Part shown: piece by piece, positions 26,578 through 35,033 of the stretch
How the letters are laid out: the number at the start of each line of letters is the position of its first letter
Position numbering within the stretch: the first letter of the stretch is position 1
Source: Methylocystis sp.
GTDB taxonomy: Bacteria; Pseudomonadota; Alphaproteobacteria; Rhizobiales; Beijerinckiaceae
DNA: 53,578 nucleotides
NCBI GenBank assembly: GCA_016178015.1
Contig: JACOUB010000016.1
Location: forward strand, 1 to 53,578
Reading direction: 5' to 3'
Translations under genes and position numbers: made by a program
Notes under the pieces: generated by a model
Seen by the model: only the letters and a program-made list of their open reading frames with translations
Databases searched by the model: none
Told to the model about the DNA's origin: nothing

Positions 26578-27945
26578 TCGTTCGGCAAGATCGTCGTTCT
26601 CTCTCTCTTTGCAGCCGCGCAGTTCCTCGCCACTGTCGGCGCCCACGCGCAAAACATGGGGCCCGACGCCGGCGCCAAGGCCGAGGATTCCAAGGGGTCG
26701 ATCGAACTGATCGATCCCAAAGTTCTGCGCGTGTGCGCCGACCCCAACAATCTGCCGTTTTCCAACGAGGCAGGGCAGGGGTTCGAGAACAAGCTGGCGG
26801 AATTGCTGGCCGCCAAGCTCGGCAAGCGGCTCGCTTACGCTTATTACCCCGGCGCCACCGGTTTCGTGCGCAACACGCTGAACGCCCATCTGTGCGACGT
26901 CATCATCGGAATTCCGCAGGGCGACGATCTCGTGCAGCCGACCAATCCTTACTACCGGACGACCTACGCCGTGGCGTTTCGCGCCGCTTCCGGCCTCGAT
27001 GGGCTCAAGACGCTCGACGATCCCCGTCTGAAGGACAACCATCGCCGCATCGGCCTCGTCGCCAATACGCCGCCCGGCAACGTTCTGGCCGCAAACGGCC
27101 TGTTGGCGGCCGTCAAGTCCTATCCGCTGATGGTGGACACGCGGTTCGAGTCGTCGAGCGCCGCGATGATCGGCGATCTCGAGAAGGGCGACATCGACGT
27201 CGCCATTCTGTGGGGGCCAATCGCCGGCTATTACGCCAAAAATGCAGGGGGCCGTCTCAGCGTTGCGCCGCTGCTCGAGGAGAGCGGCGCGCGCCTGAGT
27301 TTTCGCATCGGCATGGGCGTGCGCCATTCCGACCAGCAATGGAAGCGCGAGCTCAATCGGCTCATCGTGCAAAATCAGGACGAAATAAACACGCTGCTCA
27401 TTGCCTTCGGGGTTCCGCTGCTCGATGAAGCCGGGCGGGCGCTTGCGGTTGCGCCCGACCAGCCGCCGCCCGAGCCCGCCGGATATCGAATGAGCGACTA
27501 CCACGCCAAAGTCCCCGCGACGCTTAAGGGCGCGAAGGTGCTCACCACGCAAGAGGCGTTCGAATTGTGGGGGGAGCAGCGGAGCGTTTTCATCGACGCG
27601 CTCGGACGTCCGCCCAAGCCCGCGGGTCTGCCGGAGGGAACCGTCTGGCGCGAGACTCCGCGCCAGGACATTCCCGGCAGCATATGGTTGGCCGACACCG
27701 GCTATGGAGAACTTCCCCCGCCAACGCTGCGCTATTTCGAGGCGGGACTGGAGCGCGCCGCCGGCAAGGACAAAACGAAACCGCTGGTCTTCTATTGTCG
27801 CACCGATTGTTGGGCGTCGTGGAACGCGGCCAAACGGGCGCTGACGCTCGGCTATGCCAACGTCTCCTGGTATCCCGAAGGCGCGGACGGCTGGGCAAGC
27901 GCCGGCCATCCGCTCGAGGAGCGCCAGCCCGAGCCGCGCGAATAA
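26545..27945 (+). CDS. xoxJ: XoxJ periplasmic binding protein fused to CXXCW rhodanese-like domain
   Basis: From the TTG at 26545 the protein is 466 residues. A signal peptide (KIVVLSLFAAAQFLATVGAHAQ) is followed by the XoxJ-type type-2 periplasmic binding domain (LRVCADPNNLPFSN ... DVAILWGPIAGYYA), then from about residue 310 a rhodanese-like domain of the PQQ-dependent catabolism CXXCW family (VFIDALGRPPKPAGLP ... FYCRTDCWASWNAAKR, Cys418, Cys422, Trp423). These two are usually separate genes. XoxJ is thought to help activate XoxF. The start is unclear: no ATG lies before the cleavage site, only TTG codons at 26476, 26500 and 26545. The last has GAGG 8 bases upstream but lies inside the repeat at 26493-26577. 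Confidence 0.9.
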   Translation: MLRSNAPCNDGSFGKIVVLSLFAAAQFLATVGAHAQNMGPDAGAKAEDSKGSIELIDPKVLRVCADPNNLPFSNEAGQGFENKLAELLAAKLGKRLAYAYYPGATGFVRNTLNAHLCDVIIGIPQGDDLVQPTNPYYRTTYAVAFRAASGLDGLKTLDDPRLKDNHRRIGLVANTPPGNVLAANGLLAAVKSYPLMVDTRFESSSAAMIGDLEKGDIDVAILWGPIAGYYAKNAGGRLSVAPLLEESGARLSFRIGMGVRHSDQQWKRELNRLIVQNQDEINTLLIAFGVPLLDEAGRALAVAPDQPPPEPAGYRMSDYHAKVPATLKGAKVLTTQEAFELWGEQRSVFIDALGRPPKPAGLPEGTVWRETPRQDIPGSIWLADTGYGELPPPTLRYFEAGLERAAGKDKTKPLVFYCRTDCWASWNAAKRALTLGYANVSWYPEGADGWASAGHPLEERQPEPRE

Positions 27946-27958
27946 AGGCGGCGTTCGT

Positions 27959-28585
27959 CTACTCCATCGCCGCCAAGATGGCGCGGGCCAACGCGCCGAG
28001 GCGTTGTTCGATCAGCGCCGGCGTTTCGCAGACGTAACCGAGCGCCTGCCGCCGGTCGTCGAAAATGCGCAGATCCCACTGCAAGGCGTCGCTCAATTCC
28101 TTGACCTTCTGCGGGTCAGAGGGCTTCTTGTCCTGTTCCTCGCGCAGGCCTTGCGTCTCGGCGCGCAGTTTTTCGGCCAAATCCTTTTGCTTGCGCCCAT
28201 ATCTTTCGAGACCTGCGAGAACGTCCTGGCGCTCAGACTGCAAGCGCTCGTAAACGCCGGCAAACAGCGTCGTCAGTCGTTCCGCGCGTTTCTCCTTCGC
28301 CGTGCTGGCGAAATCGGCGATCAGTTTCTCGGCTTCCTCGATCGAGGTGCGGCGGGCGCTGATTTTCGCCACGAGATCGACGATCGCCTGGTCGTCGCGC
28401 CAGGTCTGCGCCGCCGTGTCGATCGGCGGGCCGGTCCAGACGCTGGCCAGCGAAATATTCTCGACTTTTATTTGGCGGCATGGCCAGTCGCCTTGCTCTT
28501 GCCCGCGCTGCGGGGATTGCGCCCAGCTCGCGCCGGCGCAACCGAGCGAAACAATCGCCAACGCCATTGATGCTGCTGGTCTCAT
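27959..28585 (-). CDS. Secreted coiled-coil protein of unknown function
   Basis: The 208-residue protein has a signal peptide ending near GASWAQ, a pair of Cys (in WPCRQIKV and GYVCETP) that could form a disulfide, and a long charged helical stretch (about 95-180, with AEKLIADFASTAKEKRAERL and GRKQKDLAEKLRAETQ) typical of a coiled coil. I do not recognise the family. It converges with xoxJ, 13 bases from its stop, and so sits in the xox neighbourhood without being in that operon. A periplasmic structural role is an inference from the signal peptide and coiled coil only. Confidence 0.75.
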   Translation of the reverse strand: MRPAASMALAIVSLGCAGASWAQSPQRGQEQGDWPCRQIKVENISLASVWTGPPIDTAAQTWRDDQAIVDLVAKISARRTSIEEAEKLIADFASTAKEKRAERLTTLFAGVYERLQSERQDVLAGLERYGRKQKDLAEKLRAETQGLREEQDKKPSDPQKVKELSDALQWDLRIFDDRRQALGYVCETPALIEQRLGALARAILAAME

Positions 28586-28612
28586 ATGCCGCCGCTTCCT
28601 CTCCTCGCTTCC

Positions 28613-28640
28613 TCTCCTAAGCAAGCGGGGAGAGGGGCGC
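28613..28640. repeat. Single CCTCTCC..GGAGAGG repeat
   Basis: A copy of the palindrome with the TAA loop insertion (CCTCTCCTAAGCAAGCGGGG), the twin of that at 16236. It lies between the divergent coiled-coil gene and the HisA-like gene. Confidence 0.65.
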
Positions 28641-28700
28641 GCCCCTTCTTTAAGGCCCGAATTTCACCACAGAGGCAAGCGCCGTATATATCGCCGCGCC

Positions 28701-29381
28701 ATGAAGCTCATTCCCGTCATCGATCTGCAGCGCGGCCATGTGGTGCGCGCATTCAAGGGGCGGCGCCACGCCTACCGGCCGATCGTCAGCCCTCTCGCCA
28801 AGTCGAGCGCGCCCCGCGATGTCGTCGCGGCGTTTCTGCGTCTGCATCCCTTCGACACCATCTATATCGCCGATCTCGACGCGATCGACGGACGCGGCGA
28901 CCATGGCGCGACGATTCATGCTCTCGCCGAGGCTTTTCCGAATGTGCGGTTTTGGGTCGATGACGGCGGTTCGCGCCGATGGCTCAACGCGCCGCGCATC
29001 GATCCGGTCATCGGCAGCGAAAGCCTCTCTTCCGCCACGCTGACGCAACAACTCGGCGCGGCGCGCATCGTGCTCTCGCTTGATTTTTATGGCGCCGATT
29101 TCGTCGGCCCGCGCGATCTCTTAGAGGCGCCGCGGCTGTGGCCGCAACGCGTCATCGCCATGGCGCTGGCGCATGTTGGCGCCGGCGGCGGGCCGGATAT
29201 CGAGACACTGGCGACAGTCAAACGGCGCGCCGGCGAGCGGCAGGTTTATGCGGCCGGCGGCGTGCGCGGCCGCCAAGACGTCGACGCCTTGGCGAAAGCC
29301 GATATTGCCGGCGCGCTGGTCGCGTCCGCGCTCCACGATGGACGCCTGACAGCCGCCGACTTGCAGCGATATTGCGAATAA
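28701..29381 (+). CDS. HisA/HisF-related TIM-barrel protein
   Basis: The 226-residue protein starts MKLIPVIDLQRGHVVRAFKG and has the HisA/HisF barrel layout, including IYIADLDAIDG, VDDGGSRRW and YAAGGVRGRQDVDAL. It is too divergent to be the histidine isomerase: the N-terminal half keeps the phosphate-binding glycines, but the central catalytic strand is not HisA-like. Paralogues of this type occur in methylotrophs near tetrahydromethanopterin and methanofuran genes, and the neighbours here are fae and mtdB, so a role in C1-cofactor biosynthesis is a reasonable inference but unproven. Confidence 0.8.
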   Translation: MKLIPVIDLQRGHVVRAFKGRRHAYRPIVSPLAKSSAPRDVVAAFLRLHPFDTIYIADLDAIDGRGDHGATIHALAEAFPNVRFWVDDGGSRRWLNAPRIDPVIGSESLSSATLTQQLGAARIVLSLDFYGADFVGPRDLLEAPRLWPQRVIAMALAHVGAGGGPDIETLATVKRRAGERQVYAAGGVRGRQDVDALAKADIAGALVASALHDGRLTAADLQRYCE

Positions 29382-29495
29382 AAGTAAGCGCCGGCGTCTC
29401 AGTCCCTCACGAAGCAGTCACAACTCTCCCTGGACGTAATCTTACGGCATGCACGCAAAGTCGCAATACTTCCCAACCAAGATGCGGCGCGCATC

Positions 29496-29685
29496 CCTTC
29501 TCCCGTGAAACGGGAGAAGGTGGCCCTCGCGTTAGCGAGGGTCGGATGAGGGCGCTTGCGATTTACCACGCCTGTGGGACTTGCGCCCTGTTCAGGCCGT
29601 TTATTCTGCGTCGTTTCGGGGGCGGCGCCGGCCCTCATCCGACCCGGCTTCGCCGGGCCACCTTCTCCCGCGTCGCGGGAGAAGG
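29496..29685. repeat. Head-to-head CCTTCTCCCG repeats with 75-bp spacer
   Basis: Copies at 29496-29555 and 29631-29685 face each other over a 75-base spacer in the 330-base gap between the convergent HisA-like gene and fae2. The gap shows no gene. The same layout recurs at 42374-42554. Confidence 0.88.
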
Positions 29686-29711
29686 AGTCGCGCCTATTCT
29701 CGACGCTCGTA

Positions 29712-30281
29712 TCAAGCCGCGGCGAAGGGATGCTTGGCCGTCACGCGCTCGGAGAGCACCCGAGAGGCGCTGGGATCCCCTTTCAGCGCCCGTGCGATCG
29801 CTTCCTTCGTCGCCTGATAGTTGAAGTCCTGGATCTTCTGGTCGTCGTTGGCGTCCCAATGGATGAACACGCCGACGCTGATGAACAGATCGTCCGCCTT
29901 GTCGATCGGAATCACGCCTTCGGCGACGCTGTCGGCGACGGCCTTGGCGACGCCGCGCTGCGCCGGGCCGAACATTTGCACCGCCTGCTTGGCGTTCTTG
30001 ATCGTCACCTTGTTGAACAAGATCGTGTACGGCTTGACCAACAGGTTGGGCGCAAGCACGGCGAGAAGCGTGGTGAAGCCGTCCTTGTTGTCGACGAGGG
30101 CGTTGGCGAAGGCCTGCTCCGCCACGCTGCCGCGCGGACCGATCAGCAGATCGATATGCGCGACTTCATTGCCTTCGCCGACGAGCGATTCGCCGACTTC
30201 GAGTCTGGGGACGCCGGCAGTTTCGGCGCCTGTCTGCTTGGGAAAAATGGCGCCTAAGATTTTGTCCAATATCGAGGCCAT
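29712..30281 (-). CDS. Formaldehyde-activating enzyme paralogue, extended N-terminus
   Basis: Fae condenses formaldehyde with tetrahydromethanopterin to methylene-H4MPT in the cytosol. This 189-residue copy has the conserved block [18 protein letters not shown] with the proposed catalytic His42, then [30 protein letters not shown] and [17 protein letters not shown]. Relative to the neighbouring copy it has 20 extra N-terminal residues ([20 protein letters not shown]) and replaces LLCKPPT by LLVKPYT, so the substrate-site Cys found in the other copy is Val. The start has GAGGAG 6 bases upstream. It is probably a Fae2-type protein of less certain activity; it lies 288 bases after fae1. Confidence 0.9.
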   Translation of the reverse strand: MASILDKILGAIFPKQTGAETAGVPRLEVGESLVGEGNEVAHIDLLIGPRGSVAEQAFANALVDNKDGFTTLLAVLAPNLLVKPYTILFNKVTIKNAKQAVQMFGPAQRGVAKAVADSVAEGVIPIDKADDLFISVGVFIHWDANDDQKIQDFNYQATKEAIARALKGDPSASRVLSERVTAKHPFAAA

Positions 30282-30569
30282 GTTGTTCTCCTCCGGATTT
30301 GCGCGCCCCGCGCCGGCGCATCGTCGTTTTGCCGCAAAAGTTCCCACTTCGTCGCGATGACCGGCGAGGAAGCCGCATTCTCGAACCCGCCGGGCGCGAA
30401 ACTGCCTCGCTTAATCTCGACCCGCGCATCTTGGCCATCGCCGGGCAAAATGCGCGCCGCGAACGAGGCCGCGACGCGGGTGACGCGGAAACCACGGTCG
30501 GCGGGCGCAGCGAAACGAAGGGGACCCGTCCGCGGCTCCCCCATCGACGCGAAGCGACTCCGCCCGATC

Positions 30570-31079
30570 TCAGTTGGGGGCGAAGGGGTGCTTCGCCTCG
30601 TCGCGCTTGGCCACCACTTCGGACACTTTCGGCTCGCCCCTGATGGCTCTGGCGATCGATTCCTTCGTCGCCTGGTAGTTGTAGTCCTGGATCTTCTTGT
30701 CGTCGTTGGCGTCCCAATGGATGAACACGCCGACGCAAATGAACAAATCGTCGGCCTCGGAGGCCGGGATCACGCCTTCGGCGACGCTGTCGGCGACCGC
30801 CTTGGCGACGCCGTGCTGCGCCGGACCGAACATCTGAACTGCCTGCTTGGCGTTCTTGATCGTCACCTTGTTGAACAGAATTGTCGGCGGCTTGCAGAGG
30901 AGGTTCGGCGCGACCACGGCGAGCAGCGTGGTGAAGCCGTCCTTGTTGTTGGTGAGTGCGTTGGCGAAAGCCTGCTCCGCCGCGCTGCCGCGCGGACCAA
31001 TCAGCAGATCGATGTGCGCGACTTCATTGCCTTCGCCGACGAGCGACTCGCCAACCATGAGCTTGTTAATCAAAGCCAT
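30570..31079 (-). CDS. fae: Formaldehyde-activating enzyme
   Basis: The 169-residue protein is the canonical length and begins [25 protein letters not shown] with catalytic His22, followed by [21 protein letters not shown] and [14 protein letters not shown]. It is the main entry of formaldehyde into the H4MPT oxidation route, accepting the product of XoxF. The ATG at 31079 has AAGGAAAG upstream; a much longer open frame beyond it is not coding. It follows mtdB on the same strand with a 200-base gap, so mtdB and fae may share a transcript or be separately promoted. Confidence 0.96.
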   Translation of the reverse strand: MALINKLMVGESLVGEGNEVAHIDLLIGPRGSAAEQAFANALTNNKDGFTTLLAVVAPNLLCKPPTILFNKVTIKNAKQAVQMFGPAQHGVAKAVADSVAEGVIPASEADDLFICVGVFIHWDANDDKKIQDYNYQATKESIARAIRGEPKVSEVVAKRDEAKHPFAPN

Positions 31080-31279
31080 CTTCTTTCCTTTCTGGAAACT
31101 CTCTGGTAGCCTGCACGTGTTCGTCGCAGGCCCCCCTCCCTCATCTTTGCTCGACGCGTCCGCCACCAGGCCAGACCGGTCGAGGCGATGGCCGCGAGAC
31201 CATCTCGCGAGACGCGAACTCAACCATTTTCGCCGCCGCTGAGCAAGATGGGCGGCAAAAGAATTATGCGCTCTCCCAT

Positions 31280-32173
31280 TCAGACCAGCTTCCGGGCCAA
31301 GGCGAAAGCGTGACGGAAGTCTAGGAAGAGCGGCTTGTCTGACGCCGCCATCTGTTTGAAAAGCCCTGATTCTGCGCCGTATTTGATGTCGCCGACGGCC
31401 AGCGCGCCGATGCCGAGCGCGCCCCACTGCGAAATCTCGACGCCATTGTCGTGGAGGCCGCAACCTTCGACGCCCAGCGGCGGCACGGCGTTGACGTCGG
31501 CCGCGATGAGCAGCGATTTCGCCGCCGCGAGATCTTCCTTGGAGAGAACCTGCAAGCCGGCGCGCGCCGCGCACAAAGCGATTTCCGACTCGACGAGCAG
31601 GCTTCGCACCTGTGCGGGCGTGCTGCCGTCGGCGCAGGCGACCTTCGCGCCGAACCTCTTCTCGATTTCCGCGGCTGATTTCTGAACGCGCTCGACGCCG
31701 CTGTAGCCAACCATCGTCACCTCGGCGCCTTCGAGCGCCGCGATCACCGCCGCCGAGAAGCCGATGACGCCAGTCGCCCCATAAACAACGATCCGCGCCC
31801 CCTTGAGCTCACGCTTTTTCTTCTTGCGCAGCACTTTCTCCACGCAGGCCACCATTGCGCCGGCGGTGGTGAAGGAGCCGTACGGATCGGCAAACAGCGA
31901 GACTTCGAACGGCTTGAGCAACGCCTGCTTGGCGGCGTCCATCATGTCGAGCGCCAAAATTGCGTCGCGGCCGGCGAAGAAAATGCCCGTGCGCAGCGCC
32001 GCCGCCGGCGAGCGTGAGAACATGGCGTCCTGCACCAGCGCCCGCACCTCGCCGAGCGTCACGTCGGTGTAAGTAATCGCCGCGTCGTAACCGGCGTCGA
32101 GCGCCATGTTCACGTCGAACGGGCTCATGTGCTTCAGCGTGCTCAGCATATGGAGAATTGCTTTGGCGGCCAT
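31280..32173 (-). CDS. mtdB: NAD(P)-dependent methylene-tetrahydromethanopterin dehydrogenase
   Basis: MtdB oxidises methylene-H4MPT to methenyl-H4MPT, the step after Fae. The 297-residue protein has the N-terminal substrate domain ([32 protein letters not shown]) and a Rossmann domain with [14 protein letters not shown] and a conserved [15 protein letters not shown] near the C-terminus. The H4MPT-type N-terminus separates it from MtdA-like folate enzymes, though a mixed specificity cannot be excluded by eye. The ATG at 32173 follows AAGG-type spacing. It is the first gene of a minus-strand mtdB, fae, fae2 row. Confidence 0.94.
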   Translation of the reverse strand: MAAKAILHMLSTLKHMSPFDVNMALDAGYDAAITYTDVTLGEVRALVQDAMFSRSPAAALRTGIFFAGRDAILALDMMDAAKQALLKPFEVSLFADPYGSFTTAGAMVACVEKVLRKKKKRELKGARIVVYGATGVIGFSAAVIAALEGAEVTMVGYSGVERVQKSAAEIEKRFGAKVACADGSTPAQVRSLLVESEIALCAARAGLQVLSKEDLAAAKSLLIAADVNAVPPLGVEGCGLHDNGVEISQWGALGIGALAVGDIKYGAESGLFKQMAASDKPLFLDFRHAFALARKLV

Positions 32174-32290
32174 GGGAATTCCGAACCTTTCTTGCGTCCT
32201 CGCAATACGCGGCGGAGGCGCCGTCTCCAGCGTCGACCCCGAAACGAGAATGGCATAGAACCCAGAACGAGGCCGTTGTCTAGCCTCCAA

Positions 32291-32581
32291 TCATGCGGCT
32301 TCCTCCGGCGTCTTGGCGCTGACAGCTAGCGCGTGCACGCCGCCCGCCAGTTCCTCGGCCAGCAACGAATTGACGAGGCGATGACGCTCCAAGCGGCTCT
32401 TGCCGACGAACGCCGCGCTCACCACCTCGACACGGAAATGGCTCTCGCCGCCGGGATGATGGCCGGCGTGGCCGGCGTGATGGCGCGATTCGTCGATCAC
32501 CTTCAGCACGCTTGGCGCGAGACCTCTTTCCAGCTTGTCTGTTATGCGTTCCTTAACGGGACCGTTACTTTGATCCGGCAC
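32291..32581 (-). CDS. BolA family protein
   Basis: The 96-residue protein has the BolA fold: GPVKERITDKLERGLAPSVLKVIDES, the His-rich loop HHAGHAGHHPGGESHF and the nucleic-acid-binding-like helix LERHRLVNSLLAEELAGGVHALAV. BolA proteins work with monothiol glutaredoxins in iron-sulfur trafficking. The start codon is GTG at 32581, supported by AGGAGG 6 bases upstream. It is divergent from the J-domain gene, in the alphaproteobacterial bolA, J protein, cobS, cobT order. Confidence 0.93.
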   Translation of the reverse strand: MPDQSNGPVKERITDKLERGLAPSVLKVIDESRHHAGHAGHHPGGESHFRVEVVSAAFVGKSRLERHRLVNSLLAEELAGGVHALAVSAKTPEEAA

Positions 32582-32740
32582 TCTTGACCTCCTCGTTGGC
32601 GCGCATCGTCCGCTGAACTCGACAACCGGTTCGGCGATGGGACGGGCTTGCCAGGGTCGCTTTAAGAAATCTCGGGCCTGGCCGGATATATCCGAAGGTT
32701 GCGCTTGCAGCGCCCGCCCGCTCCACCATAATGAACCAGC

Positions 32741-33349
32741 ATGGATTTGAATTCACCCTTCTTCGACCGCATCCGGGTCAAGCGCGCGCCGCAACAGGAG
32801 CGGCGCGATACGGCGATGTGTTGCGATTCTCCTGGTTGCGGGGCGCCCGGCGATTATCGCGCGCCGATGGGCCGGCTGCGCGAGGGGCAGTATTTGTGCT
32901 TTTGTCTCGAGCATGTGCGCGCATACAATAATTCGTATAATTATTTCAATGGGATGAGCGATGTTGACGTCGCCCGCTACCTGAAGGACGCGCTCACCGG
33001 CCACCGGCCAACCTGGGCCATGGGCGTCAAGCGCGGCGCGGCCGCTTTCCGCGAAGACGGCGTGAAAGCCAATGACGCTTCAGATCCGCTGGGCGTCTAT
33101 CGCCAGCGGTTTCATCGGGTCCGGCCGAAGGCGGAAAGAGAGCCGCGCTATTCCGTCGTGACCATGCGGGCGTTCCAGGCGCTCGGACTGGATGACACCG
33201 CGGGTGCAGAGGCGATCAAGACGCGCTATAAAGACCTCGTCAAACGCCACCATCCGGACGCCAATGGCGGAGATCGTTCCTGCGAGGAAAAATTGCGGGA
33301 GATCATCCACGCCTATCGGACGTTGAGGTCAGCCAGATTCGTCCGATAG
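32741..33349 (+). CDS. J-domain protein
   Basis: The 202-residue protein has an N-terminal region with Cys residues ([24 protein letters not shown]) that could bind a metal, a middle aromatic stretch ([21 protein letters not shown]), and a C-terminal J-domain with KRHHPDAN (His171, Pro172, Asp173). The HPD suggests a DnaK co-chaperone. It is a conserved companion of bolA and cobS in alphaproteobacteria, with a client not identified here. cobS begins 61 bases downstream. Confidence 0.9.
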   Translation: MDLNSPFFDRIRVKRAPQQERRDTAMCCDSPGCGAPGDYRAPMGRLREGQYLCFCLEHVRAYNNSYNYFNGMSDVDVARYLKDALTGHRPTWAMGVKRGAAAFREDGVKANDASDPLGVYRQRFHRVRPKAEREPRYSVVTMRAFQALGLDDTAGAEAIKTRYKDLVKRHHPDANGGDRSCEEKLREIIHAYRTLRSARFVR

Positions 33350-33410
33350 GTTCACGGAATTTGGGCCGAGCGGGACGCTTTGGGGCGGCCGGCGGCGGAA
33401 CGGAGTACGA

Positions 33411-34412
33411 ATGCAAGCCGCGAGCGAGAGAGCCGCTGAGGGAGCCGCGCCGCTGCCGGATTTGAAAGTCTCGGTGCGCCAACTGTTCGGCATAGACACC
33501 GACCTTGAGGTTCCGGCCTATTCGGCGCCCGACGAACATGTTCCGGACACCGACGCCGATTACCTGTTCGACCGCGAAACGACGCTCGCCATTCTCGCCG
33601 GCTTCGCCCGCAACCGGCGGGTGATGGTGACCGGCTATCACGGCACCGGCAAATCGACGCATATCGAGCAGGTCGCAGCCAGGCTCAACTGGCCGTGCGT
33701 GCGCGTCAATCTCGACAGCCACGTGTCGCGCATCGATCTCGTCGGCAAGGACGCCATCGTCCTCAAGGACGGCAAGCAGATCACCGAATTTCGCGACGGC
33801 ATCCTGCCATGGGCGCTGCAGCGAAATGTGGCGCTGTGCTTTGATGAATATGACGCCGGACGTCCCGATGTGATGTTTGTGATCCAGCGCGTGCTCGAGG
33901 CGGCGGGGCGGTTCACGCTGCTCGACCAGAGCCGCGTCATCCGGCCGCATCCGGCGTTTCGTCTGTTCGCCACCGCCAATACGGTCGGCCTCGGCGACAC
34001 CTCGGGTCTTTATCACGGCACCCAGCAGATCAACCAGGGCCAGATGGACCGCTGGTCGATCGTCGCGACGCTCAACTATCTGCCGCACGACGCCGAGACC
34101 AACATCGTGCTGGCCAAGGTAAAGAGCTTCCAGAAGACCAAGGAAGGCCGCGACGCGATCAACAAGATGGTGCGCGTCGCCGACCTCACCCGCAACGCCT
34201 TCATGGCCGGCGACCTGTCGACCGTGATGAGCCCGCGCACGAACATCATCTGGGCCGAGAACGCCGAGATTTTCGGCGACGTCGGCTTCGCCTTTCGGCT
34301 CACCTTTTTGAACAAGTGCGACGAGCTCGAGCGCCCGCTGGTCGCCGAATTCTACCAGCGCTGCTTCGGCAAGGACCTGCCCGAGAGCGCGGTGAATGTG
34401 GTGATGACGTGA
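33411..34412 (+). CDS. cobS: Cobaltochelatase ATPase subunit CobS
   Basis: CobS is the AAA+ ATPase that, with CobT and CobN, inserts cobalt into hydrogenobyrinate a,c-diamide in aerobic cobalamin synthesis. The 333-residue protein has Walker [10 protein letters not shown] (75-83), Walker B-like [11 protein letters not shown], and [11 protein letters not shown] sensor region. cobT would normally follow immediately; here the two are separated by a two-gene insertion of about 1.9 kb. B12 is needed for the mutases of the ethylmalonyl-CoA pathway, so it fits this metabolism. Confidence 0.97.
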   Translation: MQAASERAAEGAAPLPDLKVSVRQLFGIDTDLEVPAYSAPDEHVPDTDADYLFDRETTLAILAGFARNRRVMVTGYHGTGKSTHIEQVAARLNWPCVRVNLDSHVSRIDLVGKDAIVLKDGKQITEFRDGILPWALQRNVALCFDEYDAGRPDVMFVIQRVLEAAGRFTLLDQSRVIRPHPAFRLFATANTVGLGDTSGLYHGTQQINQGQMDRWSIVATLNYLPHDAETNIVLAKVKSFQKTKEGRDAINKMVRVADLTRNAFMAGDLSTVMSPRTNIIWAENAEIFGDVGFAFRLTFLNKCDELERPLVAEFYQRCFGKDLPESAVNVVMT

Positions 34413-34529
34413 AGGACGATAATCGAGTCCAGTGTCACCGACATCGAGATATGTCACTGAGGCCGGTCGCGGTAGTTTTCCGATTGGAGACGACGCGCGA
34501 GCGATTTAAGAAGTGATGGATAGAGTATC

Positions 34530-35033
34530 ATGGCGGACGATACCCTTCTTAGTGATGATGATATCGAAAGCGCTCTGTCTGTCGCCTATGTTCACGCCAT
34601 TGCGGCACAAGCAGGATACACCTGTGGGGACCCACCCGGACCTGACCGGGATAGCGTCGATATCCAAATCGCGGCAGGCGGGGCAATGCGGCCAAAAATC
34701 GACCTGCAGCTCAAGGCTTCAATTCGCCTCGCTGACGCGGGCAACAGCTTTTCTTATCCCTTGAAAATTAAGAACTACAATGACCTGAGGATTGATACCC
34801 AGACGCCACGGCTTCTCGTGGTTCTCGATCTACCTCGCGAACGCGAAAACTGGCTTACAGTCTCAGTCGATGAATTGATCATTAGAAGAGCCGCTTATTG
34901 GAAATCATTGCGAGGGCTGCCTGAAACGGACAATTCCGTATCGGTAACCATATCCATACCGAAGGCAAATATCTTTGACATGAACGCACTTGCCGAATTG
35001 ATGGAGACGTCGCGACAAGGGAGCATCACATGA
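34530..35033 (+). CDS. DUF4365 nuclease-like protein
   Basis: The 167-residue protein resembles the DUF4365 family, predicted to have a PD-(D/E)XK nuclease-like fold. Candidate active-site residues are Asp41/Asp44 (GPDRDSVDIQI) and the KIDLQLKA strand with Gln60 and Lys62, where Q-x-K replaces the more common E-x-K. The next gene starts inside its stop codon (ATGA at 35030-35033), so the two are translated together. GC and codon use are unlike the cob genes on either side. Its role is unknown; family members often occur in defence-like or mobile contexts. An ORF of 17 bases earlier in another frame is not coding. Confidence 0.75.
   Translation: MADDTLLSDDDIESALSVAYVHAIAAQAGYTCGDPPGPDRDSVDIQIAAGGAMRPKIDLQLKASIRLADAGNSFSYPLKIKNYNDLRIDTQTPRLLVVLDLPRERENWLTVSVDELIIRRAAYWKSLRGLPETDNSVSVTISIPKANIFDMNALAELMETSRQGSIT

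Noticed and set aside
30282-30569. Possible gene or third fae fragment between fae and the extended fae
   Set aside because: Open frames here have no motif of Fae or any other family and no ribosome site.
34513-34764. Alternative frame starting 17 bases before the DUF4365 gene
   Set aside because: It contradicts the frame that carries the nuclease-like motif and the overlap with the next gene.
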